Origin: Chitinophaga pinensis
Lineage (GTDB): Bacteria; Bacteroidota; Bacteroidia; Flavobacteriales_D; Crocinitomicaceae
DNA length: 64,000 nucleotides
NCBI GenBank assembly: GCA_943324745.2
Contig: CALPMT020000009.1
Location: 44,715 to 108,714, forward strand
Direction: 5' to 3'
Shown here piece after piece: positions 43,740-53,404 of this stretch. Each line of letters starts with the position of its first letter. Position 1 is the first letter of the stretch. Both the position numbers and the translations under genes were made by a program. The notes below the pieces were generated by a model. That model had not been told where the DNA came from and searched no databases. It worked only from the letters and a program-made list of their open reading frames with translations.

Positions 43740-46700
43740 ATGAAATATTTAGTAATAGTAATATCATTTACGTTAAGTACTTTCGGATTTTCCTATGATT
43801 ATGATTTTGGAAAAAAAGGAAATGTACAGAAACATATCAATAAATCTGGTTGTGCACCCACTAGTACTACCTTGAGGATGAAGTATAATGATGTAAGTGC
43901 ATTATTGGAAACGGGTGGTATGTTATTTTTGGATCGTTCTATAGGTGTTGGGACCTATGAAGTTCCAAAAAACTCTGGTTTAACTGCAATCTATGCTGCA
44001 TCATTGTGGATGGGAGGCGTAGATGTAAATAATCAGTTAAAGATTGCAGCTCAAAAATTTAGAAATTCAGGGAACGACTTTTGGTCTGGACCATTAACTG
44101 CAAAAGCTGGTACTGGAAATTATAATCCTAAAAATCCATTGGGTGATAATAGTGTGAAAGATTTTGGTGATGCAAATATTGGAAAAGATGAATGTGATGC
44201 GTATGATAAATTTTTTACGATACGCAAATCGGAGGTCATTCAGTTTTCAACTTGGTGGGAAGCTTGTAAGGGTTTAAAAGCAAGTACTGAAGTTTGTTCA
44301 ACAACAGACTCTCCTACAAATGAGGTGTTAAATAGGATTTACGCATGGCCAGCACATGGAGATGATTTGTTGTTTCAAGACCATTATTTAGCGCCATTTT
44401 ATGATAATCCACTTTGTAAAAGCGGCAAAAATGGTGAATACAAACCTTTAGAAGACGGAGATTATCCTTGGTATGATGACATCTTAAATAAAAATGATAT
44501 CGAATGTGGAAGTGATCGAAGAGTTTCTTTATTTGGAGATGAAACAAACTGGTGGATATTTAATGACAAAGGTAATATTCACACCGAAACTGGTGGTGAC
44601 CCAATTGGAATGGAAATTCGTGCACAGGCATTTACTTTTACCACTACCGATGAGATTAATAGAATGACTTTCTATAATTATGAAATGATAAATCGAGGTA
44701 CACAAACATTGTACGAAACTTATTTTTCTCAATATGTAGATGCAGATTTAGGTAATTATAGTGATGATTATGTAGGGTGTGATGTTGCTCGTGGTTTAGG
44801 CTATTGTTATAATGCAGATGAAAACGATGAGGCGAATGCTGGTAAATTAGGGTACGGTTTAAATCCACCAGCAATCGGTGTTGATTTTTTTGAAGGTCCA
44901 TATCAAGATGCGGACGGTGAAGATAATCCAGGTCCAGAGTACGATAGTAAAGGAAAATTGATTCTGCCAAATGTGAAAGATGTGATTGCTAAAAAAGGAA
45001 TAGTCTACGCTGGTTTAGGGATTGGATATGGTGACGGTATTGTTGATAATGAGAGATTTGGTATGAAACGTTTTTCCTACTATACAGGTTCAGGTTCTTC
45101 CACAGCAAGTGTTTCGGATCCGCAAACAGCTGGTCAGTTTTATAATTACATGAAAGGGAAATGGAAATTAGGAGAACAGACAATGTATGGTGGTACAGGT
45201 TTTCCTGGTGATAAAAATGTAACAACAATTAATTCAGATTACATGTTCCCTGGCGACTCTGATTTTTTAAATTGGGGTACAAAGGGAGAAGATCCTGGAA
45301 GTAGTAATTGGTCAGAAGTTACTCAGAGTAATACAAAAGGAGATAGACGTTTTGTTCAGTCTGCAGGTCCTTTTACATTGAAACCTGGTGCGATTAATAA
45401 CATTACTGTTGGTATAGTTTATGCAAGAAGTACTCAAACTGGATTGTTTGCTTCAGTTGATGCGCTAAAAATGGCAGATACTAAAGCTCAACGTTTGTTT
45501 GATGATTGTTTTAAAATTCTAGAGCCGCCAAGTGCACCTAAGTTGACGGTTCAAGAGTTAGAAAACCAAGTTATTTTAACGATTAGTAACCCTAAGTCAT
45601 CTAATAATTTTGGTGAAAATTATACTCAAAAAGATAATACAATAGATCCAATGTATAAAGATAATTTATATCGTTTTGAAGGATATAAAATTTATCAAGT
45701 TAAAAATGAGAAAGTTTCTGCATCTCAGTTGGAAGATAATGGGACTAATTCACAATTATTATTTACTTGTGATATTAAAAATGGAATCTCAAAGATTAAT
45801 AATGTTGAGTATGATAAAGATTTAGGTTTTTCGGTTGCAACAGTTATGGTTCAAGGGCCAAACCAAGATCAAGGCATAAAACATAGTTTTTCAGTAACTA
45901 AAGATAAATTTACAAATGGTATTTTAGTGAATAACAAAAATTATTATTTCGTTGCGGTTGCATATGCTTATAATAATTATAAAAAATATATTCAGGACGA
46001 ACCAAATTTTACAGATGGTCAGAAAAAACCTTATATTCAATCAAGAACAGGTTTTGATGGTTCTGAAATAAAACCGGTATTAGGTATACCTCACAAACCA
46101 TTGTCTGAGAATATAATTAAAAAATCTGATTATGGTACAACACCTCAAATTACTCGTTTAGATGGTAGAGGTAATGGAGGAATATCTGTTGATTTAATTA
46201 AAGCATCTTCAGATCAAATAATTTCTAAAGGAAAGTTGGCTGATCCAACGTATGATTATGGAAAAGGGCCTTTAAATATTAAAGTAGTTGACCCGCTAAA
46301 TTTGGCAAAAGGATACTTTGAGTGTAAATTTAGGAATTATACCGTAGCTAAGGATGAATTAGATGAATCAATTAATAACCAAGGCGTAGACACTTCTTCA
46401 TGGGTAATCTATCGTTATAACAGTAAGGATGGTGGGATATTGTTGGACTCTATAGTTTCTGAAAATACAATTGCAGTGAATAATGAACAGATTATTCCTC
46501 AATGGGGAGTGTCTGTACAAATTGTTCAACCAGAAGCTGTTCAGATTGATGCATTATTAGCAGGATCTGCTGAATATAGAAAATTTGCTGAACCTATATC
46601 CAATTCAATTACTTTTTCGGATTCATCAAAAAAATGGTTGACTTTTGTAAGTGACAATGATCAATTCAATCAAAATAACTGGATTCATGCTGGTATTTAC

Positions 46701-47966
46701 GCACCAGATGATAAGAAAGATAATAAACCAAGTGAAGGATACAAAAATCCATTTTTATATCCTGATGAAACTTATGGACAAGATGCTTCAATCCATAAAA
46801 ATCAAGCTTGGTTGGATAGTAAACAAAAATTTTCTAAATTAATTGGGGGCGGTATTGCTCCTCATTGTTTGGTTGGTTATCAAGCAGAATTTATGCCTTT
46901 AGCCTATCCAAGTGTAATAAAAGGTACGATAACTGATTTACGTGACAATGCTTCTATCTCAAGAACACCTAGTGTTGATTTGGTTTTAACATCTGACACG
47001 AGTAAATGGACACGCTGTGCGGTTATTGAATTGGGTAGAAATACTTCATTGACCGAAGGTGGTGCTGAGGCTGGTTCATTGCGAAAAGGATTAAGTGTAG
47101 ACAAAAGTGGTAATACGATTGCCAATTCAACGGGTTTAGGATGGTTTCCAGGCTATGCAATTGATGTTGAAACAGGTGTACGTTTACACATGGCTTTTGG
47201 AGAGAATTCATTTTTTTATAACGATAATGGTCGTGATATGATATGGAATCCATCTGATGTTTTACTTGATAACAATAATCAACCTCATGTTGGAGGTCAG
47301 CATGCGATTTATGTGTTTGGAAATAATGTGGATGCTAAGTGGGGTAAATGTCCAATCTATGATGGGACTAATACTTGGGTATATGATCAATTAAAATCAG
47401 GTGATCTACAACAAATACGTAATGCTTATGCAAGTTTAGTTTGGGTAGTAAATCCTTTACTCGCTAGAGATCAAAAATTATTATCTTCTGACGTTAAAAT
47501 TAAAGTGCGTCTTTCGAAACAATATAATGATTATAAAGCAACTGGTAAGAATAATGGAAAACCAATGTATGGTTGGTCTATGGATGAAATAGCAAGTGAA
47601 GTAGCTAGCGTTGATATACAAAAGCAAGCACTTTCATTAATAAACGTCGTTCCTAATCCTTACTATGCGTTTTCAGAATATGAAAGAGGTAAAATTGATA
47701 CACGTGTTAAAATAATTAATATTCCTGCAAAATGTAATATAAATATTTACAATATGAGTGGAAAATTAATTAGAACTTTTAAAGTGGATCGAACTAGTGA
47801 AAATTCAGATCAACGTATTTATAGTATTGATTGGGATATGAAAAACAGTAAGGCTATACCAATAGCAAGTGGTGTTTATTTAATTCACGTGGAAGTTCCA
47901 GGTATTGGTGAAACAATCATAAAGTTCTTTGGTGGTGTTAGACAGGTAGATTTAGAGAACATTTAA
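43740..47966 (+). CDS. Large secreted protein, 1408 residues, between TonB receptor and PorV-like gene
   Basis: Signal peptide (to about FGFSYD) then a Gly/Asn/Asp-rich beta-type passenger; I see no catalytic motif. The C-terminal 110 residues start SLINVVPNPYYAFSEYERG and include INIPAKCNINIYNMSGKLIRTF and ASGVYLIHVEVPGIGET. This resembles the PNPYY-type C-terminal domain of T9SS or FlgD-like proteins rather than the standard type A ending. I use ATG 43740 because the frame upstream begins with TTG right after the receptor stop. It lies 27 bases after the receptor and 10 before the PorV-like gene. Function is unknown. Confidence 0.78.
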   Translation: MKYLVIVISFTLSTFGFSYDYDFGKKGNVQKHINKSGCAPTSTTLRMKYNDVSALLETGGMLFLDRSIGVGTYEVPKNSGLTAIYAASLWMGGVDVNNQLKIAAQKFRNSGNDFWSGPLTAKAGTGNYNPKNPLGDNSVKDFGDANIGKDECDAYDKFFTIRKSEVIQFSTWWEACKGLKASTEVCSTTDSPTNEVLNRIYAWPAHGDDLLFQDHYLAPFYDNPLCKSGKNGEYKPLEDGDYPWYDDILNKNDIECGSDRRVSLFGDETNWWIFNDKGNIHTETGGDPIGMEIRAQAFTFTTTDEINRMTFYNYEMINRGTQTLYETYFSQYVDADLGNYSDDYVGCDVARGLGYCYNADENDEANAGKLGYGLNPPAIGVDFFEGPYQDADGEDNPGPEYDSKGKLILPNVKDVIAKKGIVYAGLGIGYGDGIVDNERFGMKRFSYYTGSGSSTASVSDPQTAGQFYNYMKGKWKLGEQTMYGGTGFPGDKNVTTINSDYMFPGDSDFLNWGTKGEDPGSSNWSEVTQSNTKGDRRFVQSAGPFTLKPGAINNITVGIVYARSTQTGLFASVDALKMADTKAQRLFDDCFKILEPPSAPKLTVQELENQVILTISNPKSSNNFGENYTQKDNTIDPMYKDNLYRFEGYKIYQVKNEKVSASQLEDNGTNSQLLFTCDIKNGISKINNVEYDKDLGFSVATVMVQGPNQDQGIKHSFSVTKDKFTNGILVNNKNYYFVAVAYAYNNYKKYIQDEPNFTDGQKKPYIQSRTGFDGSEIKPVLGIPHKPLSENIIKKSDYGTTPQITRLDGRGNGGISVDLIKASSDQIISKGKLADPTYDYGKGPLNIKVVDPLNLAKGYFECKFRNYTVAKDELDESINNQGVDTSSWVIYRYNSKDGGILLDSIVSENTIAVNNEQIIPQWGVSVQIVQPEAVQIDALLAGSAEYRKFAEPISNSITFSDSSKKWLTFVSDNDQFNQNNWIHAGIYAPDDKKDNKPSEGYKNPFLYPDETYGQDASIHKNQAWLDSKQKFSKLIGGGIAPHCLVGYQAEFMPLAYPSVIKGTITDLRDNASISRTPSVDLVLTSDTSKWTRCAVIELGRNTSLTEGGAEAGSLRKGLSVDKSGNTIANSTGLGWFPGYAIDVETGVRLHMAFGENSFFYNDNGRDMIWNPSDVLLDNNNQPHVGGQHAIYVFGNNVDAKWGKCPIYDGTNTWVYDQLKSGDLQQIRNAYASLVWVVNPLLARDQKLLSSDVKIKVRLSKQYNDYKATGKNNGKPMYGWSMDEIASEVASVDIQKQALSLINVVPNPYYAFSEYERGKIDTRVKIINIPAKCNINIYNMSGKLIRTFKVDRTSENSDQRIYSIDWDMKNSKAIPIASGVYLIHVEVPGIGETIIKFFGGVRQVDLENI

Positions 47967-47976
47967 TTGTTTAAAT

Positions 47977-49077
47977 ATGCAAATTATGAAAAAGTCAATG
48001 AATATATCTAAAATTGGAATTTTATCGATCGTTTTTTTATTATCAAGTTTTATTTTTGCTGGTAATGAAGATCGTTCTGGTTCTGCGGGAGCAACCCAAT
48101 TGTTAATTAATCCTTGGAGCAGATCTTCTTCCTTAGGAGATGCTAATGTTGCAAATTCAATGGGGTTGGAAGCTACATTTACTAATATTGCTGGTTTAGC
48201 ACAAACAGATAAAACGCAGTTGAAATTTAATTTCACGAATTGGTTAGGAAGTGCAGGTATACCCTTTTATAGTGCAGGTATAGCACAACGTATAAGTTCT
48301 TCAAGTGTGTTAGCGTTAAGTGTACAGTCTTTAAGTTTTGGAAGTTTATCCATTACTACAACTGACAATCCTGATGCTGGTATAGGTACATTCTCTCCAA
48401 AAATGTCTATCATTAATCTTGGCTATGCTAAATCATTTACAACTGCAATTTCAGGAGGTATTAATTTTAAAGTGCTATCTGAATCTATTTCTAATGTAAG
48501 TTCTACTGGTATAGCTGTTGATGCTGGTATTAAATATGTTACCGGTAAGTTAGACAGATTGAAAATGGGTATTACATTGAAAAATATAGGATCACCAATG
48601 ACAATGACTGGTGATGGTTTTAGATCTCAAGTAACAATACCCTCATTAACTGAATTAGTAACTAGAGAGCAAATTTCTCAAAAATATGAATTGCCTTCAA
48701 TGATGTCTATGGGTGTTTCTTATGACATTTTGAATGATACGACTGTCAAAAATAAATTAACTGCAGTGTTTGCTTTTACAGCAAATTCTTTTTCAAATGA
48801 TCAATATCGTTTTGGATTAGATTATTTATTTAATCCTGGTTTTGCCGCTTTCAATATTAGAGGTGGATATGTTTATGAAAAAAATCTTTTGAGCAGTGAA
48901 GATAGAACGAACGCATTAACAGGAGTAACTGCAGGAATGTCTGTTGATTTAATTTCTAGAAGAACCACTGTTGAGGGTGTTAAAAAGGAGACAGCTGTTG
49001 GTTTTGAGTATGCTGTTAGAATGTCTAATCCATTTGGATTAATTCACACTTTTGGTGTTTCTATCAGTTTAAAATAA
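47977..49077 (+). CDS. PorV/PorQ-family outer-membrane protein
   Basis: A 366-residue FadL-like barrel. After the signal peptide (to about FIFAGNED) it reads GSAGATQLLINPWSRSSSLGDANVANSMGLEATFTNIAGLA, the hallmark N-terminus of PorV/PorQ proteins, and ends FGLIHTFGVSISLK. PorV shuttles cargo from the T9SS translocon to the sortase. Here the gene follows a receptor and a large secreted protein, suggesting a dedicated partner rather than the core PorV. ATG 47986 is an alternative start. A terminator follows 15 bases after the stop. Confidence 0.85.
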   Translation: MQIMKKSMNISKIGILSIVFLLSSFIFAGNEDRSGSAGATQLLINPWSRSSSLGDANVANSMGLEATFTNIAGLAQTDKTQLKFNFTNWLGSAGIPFYSAGIAQRISSSSVLALSVQSLSFGSLSITTTDNPDAGIGTFSPKMSIINLGYAKSFTTAISGGINFKVLSESISNVSSTGIAVDAGIKYVTGKLDRLKMGITLKNIGSPMTMTGDGFRSQVTIPSLTELVTREQISQKYELPSMMSMGVSYDILNDTTVKNKLTAVFAFTANSFSNDQYRFGLDYLFNPGFAAFNIRGGYVYEKNLLSSEDRTNALTGVTAGMSVDLISRRTTVEGVKKETAVGFEYAVRMSNPFGLIHTFGVSISLK

Positions 49078-49092
49078 GTTTATTTTTATATT

Positions 49093-49124
49093 CGAAGAGA
49101 GTCTTTAGACTCTTTTCGTTTTTT
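49093..49124 (+). terminator. Terminator after the PorV-like gene
   Basis: An 11-base stem (cgaagagagtc with gactcttttcg, one G-T wobble) and a 4-base loop run into T residues. It separates the receptor operon from greA. Confidence 0.88.
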
Positions 49125-49139
49125 ATATAATTTCTACGT

Positions 49140-49613
49140 ATGTCACAAATTACATATTACACAGAAGAAGGTTTAAAGAAATTGCGTGATGAATTACACG
49201 AAATGAAAACTGTGCTACGTCCTTCTATTTCAGATCAAATAGCAGAAGCTAGAGACAAAGGTGATTTGTCTGAAAATGCTGAGTATGATGCTGCTAAAGA
49301 GGCTCAAGGATTATTAGAAATGAAAATTTCTAAAATGGAAGGAATTTTAGCGAATGCTCGAATTATCGATGAATCTACTATTGATACTTCTAAGGTTTTT
49401 ATCTTGTCTAAAGTTAGAATTAGAAATGTTTCTAATGGAATGGAGATGCAATATACTATAGTAGCTGAAAATGAAGCGGATTTGAAAGCTAAAAAGATTT
49501 CTATCGATTCTCCAATTGGTAAAGGTTTATTAGGTAAAAAATTAGGTGATATAGCTGATGTAACAACACCAAATGGTATTATTCAGTTTGAAATAATGGA
49601 TATTTCAAGATAA
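49140..49613 (+). CDS. greA: Transcription elongation factor GreA
   Basis: Reactivates stalled RNA polymerase by stimulating transcript cleavage. The N-terminal coiled coil (about 5-75) carries the tip acidic residues in ARDKGDLSENAEYDAAKEAQG. The C-terminal FKBP-like domain holds TIVAENEADLKAKKISIDSPIGKGLLGKKLGD. The 157 residues are standard. Its stop shares a base with the HIT gene ATG (TAATG), so the two are co-translated. Confidence 0.96.
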   Translation: MSQITYYTEEGLKKLRDELHEMKTVLRPSISDQIAEARDKGDLSENAEYDAAKEAQGLLEMKISKMEGILANARIIDESTIDTSKVFILSKVRIRNVSNGMEMQYTIVAENEADLKAKKISIDSPIGKGLLGKKLGDIADVTTPNGIIQFEIMDISR

Positions 49614-50002
49614 TGGCTACTATTTTTTCTAAAATTATTCAAGGTGAAATTCCTTGTTATAAAGTAGCTGAAAATGATAATTTTCTAGCTTTTTTAGATA
49701 TTCAACCTTTAGTGAAAGGTCATGTATTGGTTGTTCCAAAGGTTGAAATAGATTATATTTTTGATATTGAAGATAATTTATTAGGTGAAATGATGATCTT
49801 CAGTAAAGATGTTGCTCGTAAAATTAAATTAGCATTTCCCTGTCAAAAGGTTGGCGTAACTGTAATAGGTCTAGAAGTCCTACATGCTCATATTCATTTA
49901 ATTCCAATCAATAATTTATCTGATATGAATTTCGCTTCACCAAAGTTAAATTTACATTCTGATCAGTTATTTTCAATTGCTGAAAAGATAAGTAAGCAAT
50001 AA
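49613..50002 (+). CDS. HIT family nucleotide-binding protein
   Basis: A 129-residue protein of the Hint/HinT type that hydrolyses nucleoside phosphoramidates. It opens with IFSKIIQGEIPCYKVAENDNFLAFLDIQPLVKGHVLVVPK, the usual N-terminus, and has the triad HAHIHLIP near residue 100. It overlaps greA by one base. This greA-HIT order is common in Bacteroidetes. It converges with the HGSNAT-like gene with a 5-base gap and no visible hairpin. Confidence 0.92.
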   Translation: MATIFSKIIQGEIPCYKVAENDNFLAFLDIQPLVKGHVLVVPKVEIDYIFDIEDNLLGEMMIFSKDVARKIKLAFPCQKVGVTVIGLEVLHAHIHLIPINNLSDMNFASPKLNLHSDQLFSIAEKISKQ

Positions 50003-50007
50003 TTTAG

Positions 50008-51405
50008 CTATTCCTTTTTTGTGAGGAATTTTTTGATCGTTTCTCGATAACCATTATTCTTTTGAACGTAAAGTATTATTCTTGTTTGTATATACATTAA
50101 TATAAACATGATCGTAATACATACTAATGTTATAGGTACATTAAATCTAGTTTTATATCCAATAATTGGCTTTATGAATTGATATATGATTATTAAGTGT
50201 CCTACATAAAGCCATAATGTATTTCTACTCATTTGTTTCATGAATTTAGGCAAATCAGTTACAATTAGACTTAAAAAAGCCATTATTGAACCTATTGTAA
50301 TTACAATTCCAATGCGGTGATAAATTAAATTTGGACTGTCGTGCCAAAAGTAACTTTTTCCATAATAGTATATTTCAAAATGATTTCCTATTTCTGATAG
50401 AAATATAAATCCAAGTCCTACAAAAGCTAACTTAATTCCAATGATTTTTTCAAAATTTGGTTTTTTAATTTCATAATTTAACCATAAGCCTAAAAGTGCA
50501 CCTGCGAAAATATAAGCTAACCAGGGTGTTAATGGAAACATTGATTTGGTTTCAAAATCATTTAAATAGGGCGCAACGAAAATTGGAAGATGTGAAAGAT
50601 CTACATTGTTCAATAATGGAAAAGAAGAGATGATAATAAGCATCAATAGAAAGTATATGGTTGTCATTACCCATTTTTTGTGTCTAGAAATAAAGTAGAC
50701 AAACATAATTGTAAGCAATCCTAATGCTATAATGTGCAATACATCAACTCTAAGTGATCTTTGTTTCTCTTCTAGCGTTAAAACGTTCGAAATAATCAAA
50801 AAAGGGACGCTAATTATTACTCCCCAAAATACTGATGTAAATAATCTGCGTTTTTTATCTTCCTCTTCGAAATATTTTTTATTGAATAATGCTTCTCTAA
50901 ATCGAATATGTTTTATAGCTCCTTCTCTAAATAAATTTTTTATTACATTGTCTTGATAAATAGCTTCTTTATTAGTGATTAGTTTATATATGTAGATTGA
51001 AACTGAAATCCATAAAATTGTAAAAAATGTTTCTCCTATACTAACAGATAAAAAATGTTTCAATCCTTCAGTTGTAAATATTTGGCTTATTTCATAAATT
51101 GGAAAATTTAATAGGTATCCCCAAAATAACAAGGTGAAAATTCGATTTATTCCAGCTTTTACACGTGGATTTGTTCCGTCTTCTTGTTCTTGAGATAGCA
51201 TCAAAAAAGTGAATACTGCTCCTGATACCATCATAAAAAACGGAGCGGTATAGCCTCGAAGCATGGTCCAGATTTTGATTCCTGTACTGTGTCCATCACG
51301 AATAGATAAATCTAGAAAATCATAAGTAGTATGACCTTGTATCATCATAAATAAGGCTAATACACGCATCAAGTCAAGAAATAATATTCTTTTAGGTTTT
51401 TCCAT
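50008..51405 (-). CDS. HGSNAT/DUF1624-like acyltransferase membrane protein
   Basis: A 465-residue polytopic protein with about eleven hydrophobic segments. The N-terminal motif RILFLDLMRVLALFMMIQGH, with its conserved Asp, Arg and His, followed by FFMMVSGAVFTF, matches the heparan-alpha-glucosaminide N-acetyltransferase-like (DUF1624) superfamily. This superfamily probably acetylates a substrate across the membrane; the substrate in this genome is unknown. A polar stretch at about 155-185 forms a large loop. The gene stands alone between the HIT gene and the OmpA/PorP pair. Confidence 0.8.
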   Translation of the reverse strand: MEKPKRILFLDLMRVLALFMMIQGHTTYDFLDLSIRDGHSTGIKIWTMLRGYTAPFFMMVSGAVFTFLMLSQEQEDGTNPRVKAGINRIFTLLFWGYLLNFPIYEISQIFTTEGLKHFLSVSIGETFFTILWISVSIYIYKLITNKEAIYQDNVIKNLFREGAIKHIRFREALFNKKYFEEEDKKRRLFTSVFWGVIISVPFLIISNVLTLEEKQRSLRVDVLHIIALGLLTIMFVYFISRHKKWVMTTIYFLLMLIIISSFPLLNNVDLSHLPIFVAPYLNDFETKSMFPLTPWLAYIFAGALLGLWLNYEIKKPNFEKIIGIKLAFVGLGFIFLSEIGNHFEIYYYGKSYFWHDSPNLIYHRIGIVITIGSIMAFLSLIVTDLPKFMKQMSRNTLWLYVGHLIIIYQFIKPIIGYKTRFNVPITLVCITIMFILMYIQTRIILYVQKNNGYRETIKKFLTKKE

Positions 51406-51433
51406 AATTATAAATATAGAAAAAGTTGATAGA

Positions 51434-53404
51434 TTATAATACCCTAAAGCCTATAATTTCAACTTTTCGTTCAAGTGCAGCTTTTTTCGAATATACTGAA
51501 TTTCTTAGATCATATGGATTATCACTAACTAACATATCAGCGTTATATTCTCCTAATGGTTCTTCACGAAAGGTTAATTTAGCTTTTTCGTTTGCTTGTG
51601 GAATCAAATACTTTAAAAGTATTCCATTTTTGTAAAATACGATATAATTTCTAACCGAATTTATTCTACGTTTACTTAAATATTTATTGTAATCAGTTTT
51701 AGCAAGTGGACTTGCATATCCTCTAAAGATGAGTTCAAATGAAGTCCCAAGTTTTAATTCTATTTCTAGTAATTGTAAAAATTCATCTAAGTCCTTTTTC
51801 CCTTTTTGAAGATTATGTTGGAAGAAGTTTGTTATTTCTTTTTCAGCTTCTATTTTTTTTAAATGCAATAATCCTTTTGAGTAATTAGATGTGTAAGTAC
51901 TAATCATATGATTGTAATCATTATATGTTTCTAAATAATTAATGTATGATATTGAATCTTTTGTTTTTGGGTTAGGTATATCATTATGAAAGTACAGTGA
52001 AACAGGTATAAGTTGCTCAAGTTTATCTATATTTTTTTCTTTCTCAATGATACGGAGATTCTCACTCATAAATTTTAGGGAGTCAATTTTTGGTTGTTTT
52101 TGAGTTGAATCACATTTATTTTTGATAATTGGTTTTAGTATATATATGTCTGAACAGCATATTTTATTTTCCGATGTATGATTACGATTACTGGTAACAT
52201 AAAAATTTGTGGAATCTTTGATTATGTAAGTATCATTATTAGTACTATTAAAAGGGATCCCTAGGTTTAAGATTTCAGAGTCTTTATTAGGATTAAATAA
52301 AGTTTTATGAATATCATAACCTCCAAATCCATTTAGCCAAGTAGATGAAAAGTATAACATGGAAGTATTATTATCAAAGAATGGGGTGATTTCATTTTCT
52401 ATTGAATTAATATTTGAAATTTCCTTTACTTTTTTGATTGTTTTGCCTGTGATGTAGCCGTAAAAGATATCTAATTCACCCTTGCCGTTTTTTTTATCAG
52501 AACAAAAAAATAAGTAATCAGTACCTTTAATTGTGCCAAAAGCAGGCATTGTAAATGAAAATTTTTTTTCATTTACTTCCCCAATTAATGTGTCGGGATT
52601 AGACCAAATTCCATGTTCGTAATTACTAACTAAAATTTTACAATTTTTACTAGTTGATTTGGCATCACAATTACTAAAATAAAAATATCTTCTATCAGTT
52701 GAAAATGTACCATTTGAAGTATGGTTAATTTTAGAATTAATTGAATTTATCTCATTGAGTTGATTACCATTTTCTTTGTTTATGGTGTAAATTTTATTTA
52801 AGTAATTTTCAGATGAGATTTCACTTGTGTCATCACAGTTTTTACATTTTAAAGAGCTAATAATTAGCATCTTGCCATCGATCGCATGTCCAAATTCTGA
52901 GTCGTTTGTTGAAAGCCCATGAATTTTGTTTACTGAATATTTTAGTGTGTCTTTTTTATTTTCGATCGCCCAATTACACGATTCTATTTCCCGTTTTCCT
53001 TTATTAACGTATTGTATATATTGTTTTTTTTTTCTGAAAATTGTTACATTTTTAAAATAATCTATAGCTTTTTCATAGTCACCCATCTGTTTGGAAATTA
53101 ATCCAAGATTTAAAGATGTTTTTGGTTCGTAAATATTTTTTTTATCCAATTTCTGAAGTTTTTCTAACATGAATTTCGCTTTCTCAATTTTTTTTGTTGA
53201 AATTAATAGTAATGAGAAATCATCTAAAATTTTACAATTCAAACTATCTTTTTTGAGTATACTATCGTATAAAATTTCTGCTTCTGTATAATCTTCTTGT
53301 TCTAAATTCAATTGAACAAGATATAATAGTTCTCTTTTGGACGTTTGCGCCAGAAAAGCAGTTGTAATATTGATAAATAAGAATATTATAAATAATCGAT
53401 ACAT
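51434..53404 (-). CDS. TPR/WD40-like/OmpA family protein, PorP/SprF partner
   Basis: A 656-residue envelope protein. A signal peptide (to about TAFLAQ) precedes TPR repeats (about 22-150), a PD40-like propeller (about 170-430, with FGHAIDGKMLIISS, FFCSDKKNGKGELDIFYG and LYFSSTWLNGFGGYDIHK) and a C-terminal OmpA domain. The OmpA part has GTSFELIFRGYASPLAKTDYNKYLSKRRINSV, here ASPLAKTDYN rather than the usual SHTDxxGxxxYN. The start overlaps the PorP-like gene by 19 bases. Such pairs support T9SS-dependent surface structures or gliding. Confidence 0.85.
   Translation of the reverse strand: MYRLFIIFLFINITTAFLAQTSKRELLYLVQLNLEQEDYTEAEILYDSILKKDSLNCKILDDFSLLLISTKKIEKAKFMLEKLQKLDKKNIYEPKTSLNLGLISKQMGDYEKAIDYFKNVTIFRKKKQYIQYVNKGKREIESCNWAIENKKDTLKYSVNKIHGLSTNDSEFGHAIDGKMLIISSLKCKNCDDTSEISSENYLNKIYTINKENGNQLNEINSINSKINHTSNGTFSTDRRYFYFSNCDAKSTSKNCKILVSNYEHGIWSNPDTLIGEVNEKKFSFTMPAFGTIKGTDYLFFCSDKKNGKGELDIFYGYITGKTIKKVKEISNINSIENEITPFFDNNTSMLYFSSTWLNGFGGYDIHKTLFNPNKDSEILNLGIPFNSTNNDTYIIKDSTNFYVTSNRNHTSENKICCSDIYILKPIIKNKCDSTQKQPKIDSLKFMSENLRIIEKEKNIDKLEQLIPVSLYFHNDIPNPKTKDSISYINYLETYNDYNHMISTYTSNYSKGLLHLKKIEAEKEITNFFQHNLQKGKKDLDEFLQLLEIELKLGTSFELIFRGYASPLAKTDYNKYLSKRRINSVRNYIVFYKNGILLKYLIPQANEKAKLTFREEPLGEYNADMLVSDNPYDLRNSVYSKKAALERKVEIIGFRVL

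Noticed and set aside
44314..45228. Several minus-strand open frames inside the 1408-residue protein gene
   Set aside because: They are His- and Leu-rich shadow frames of an AT-rich coding region without start signals or family features.
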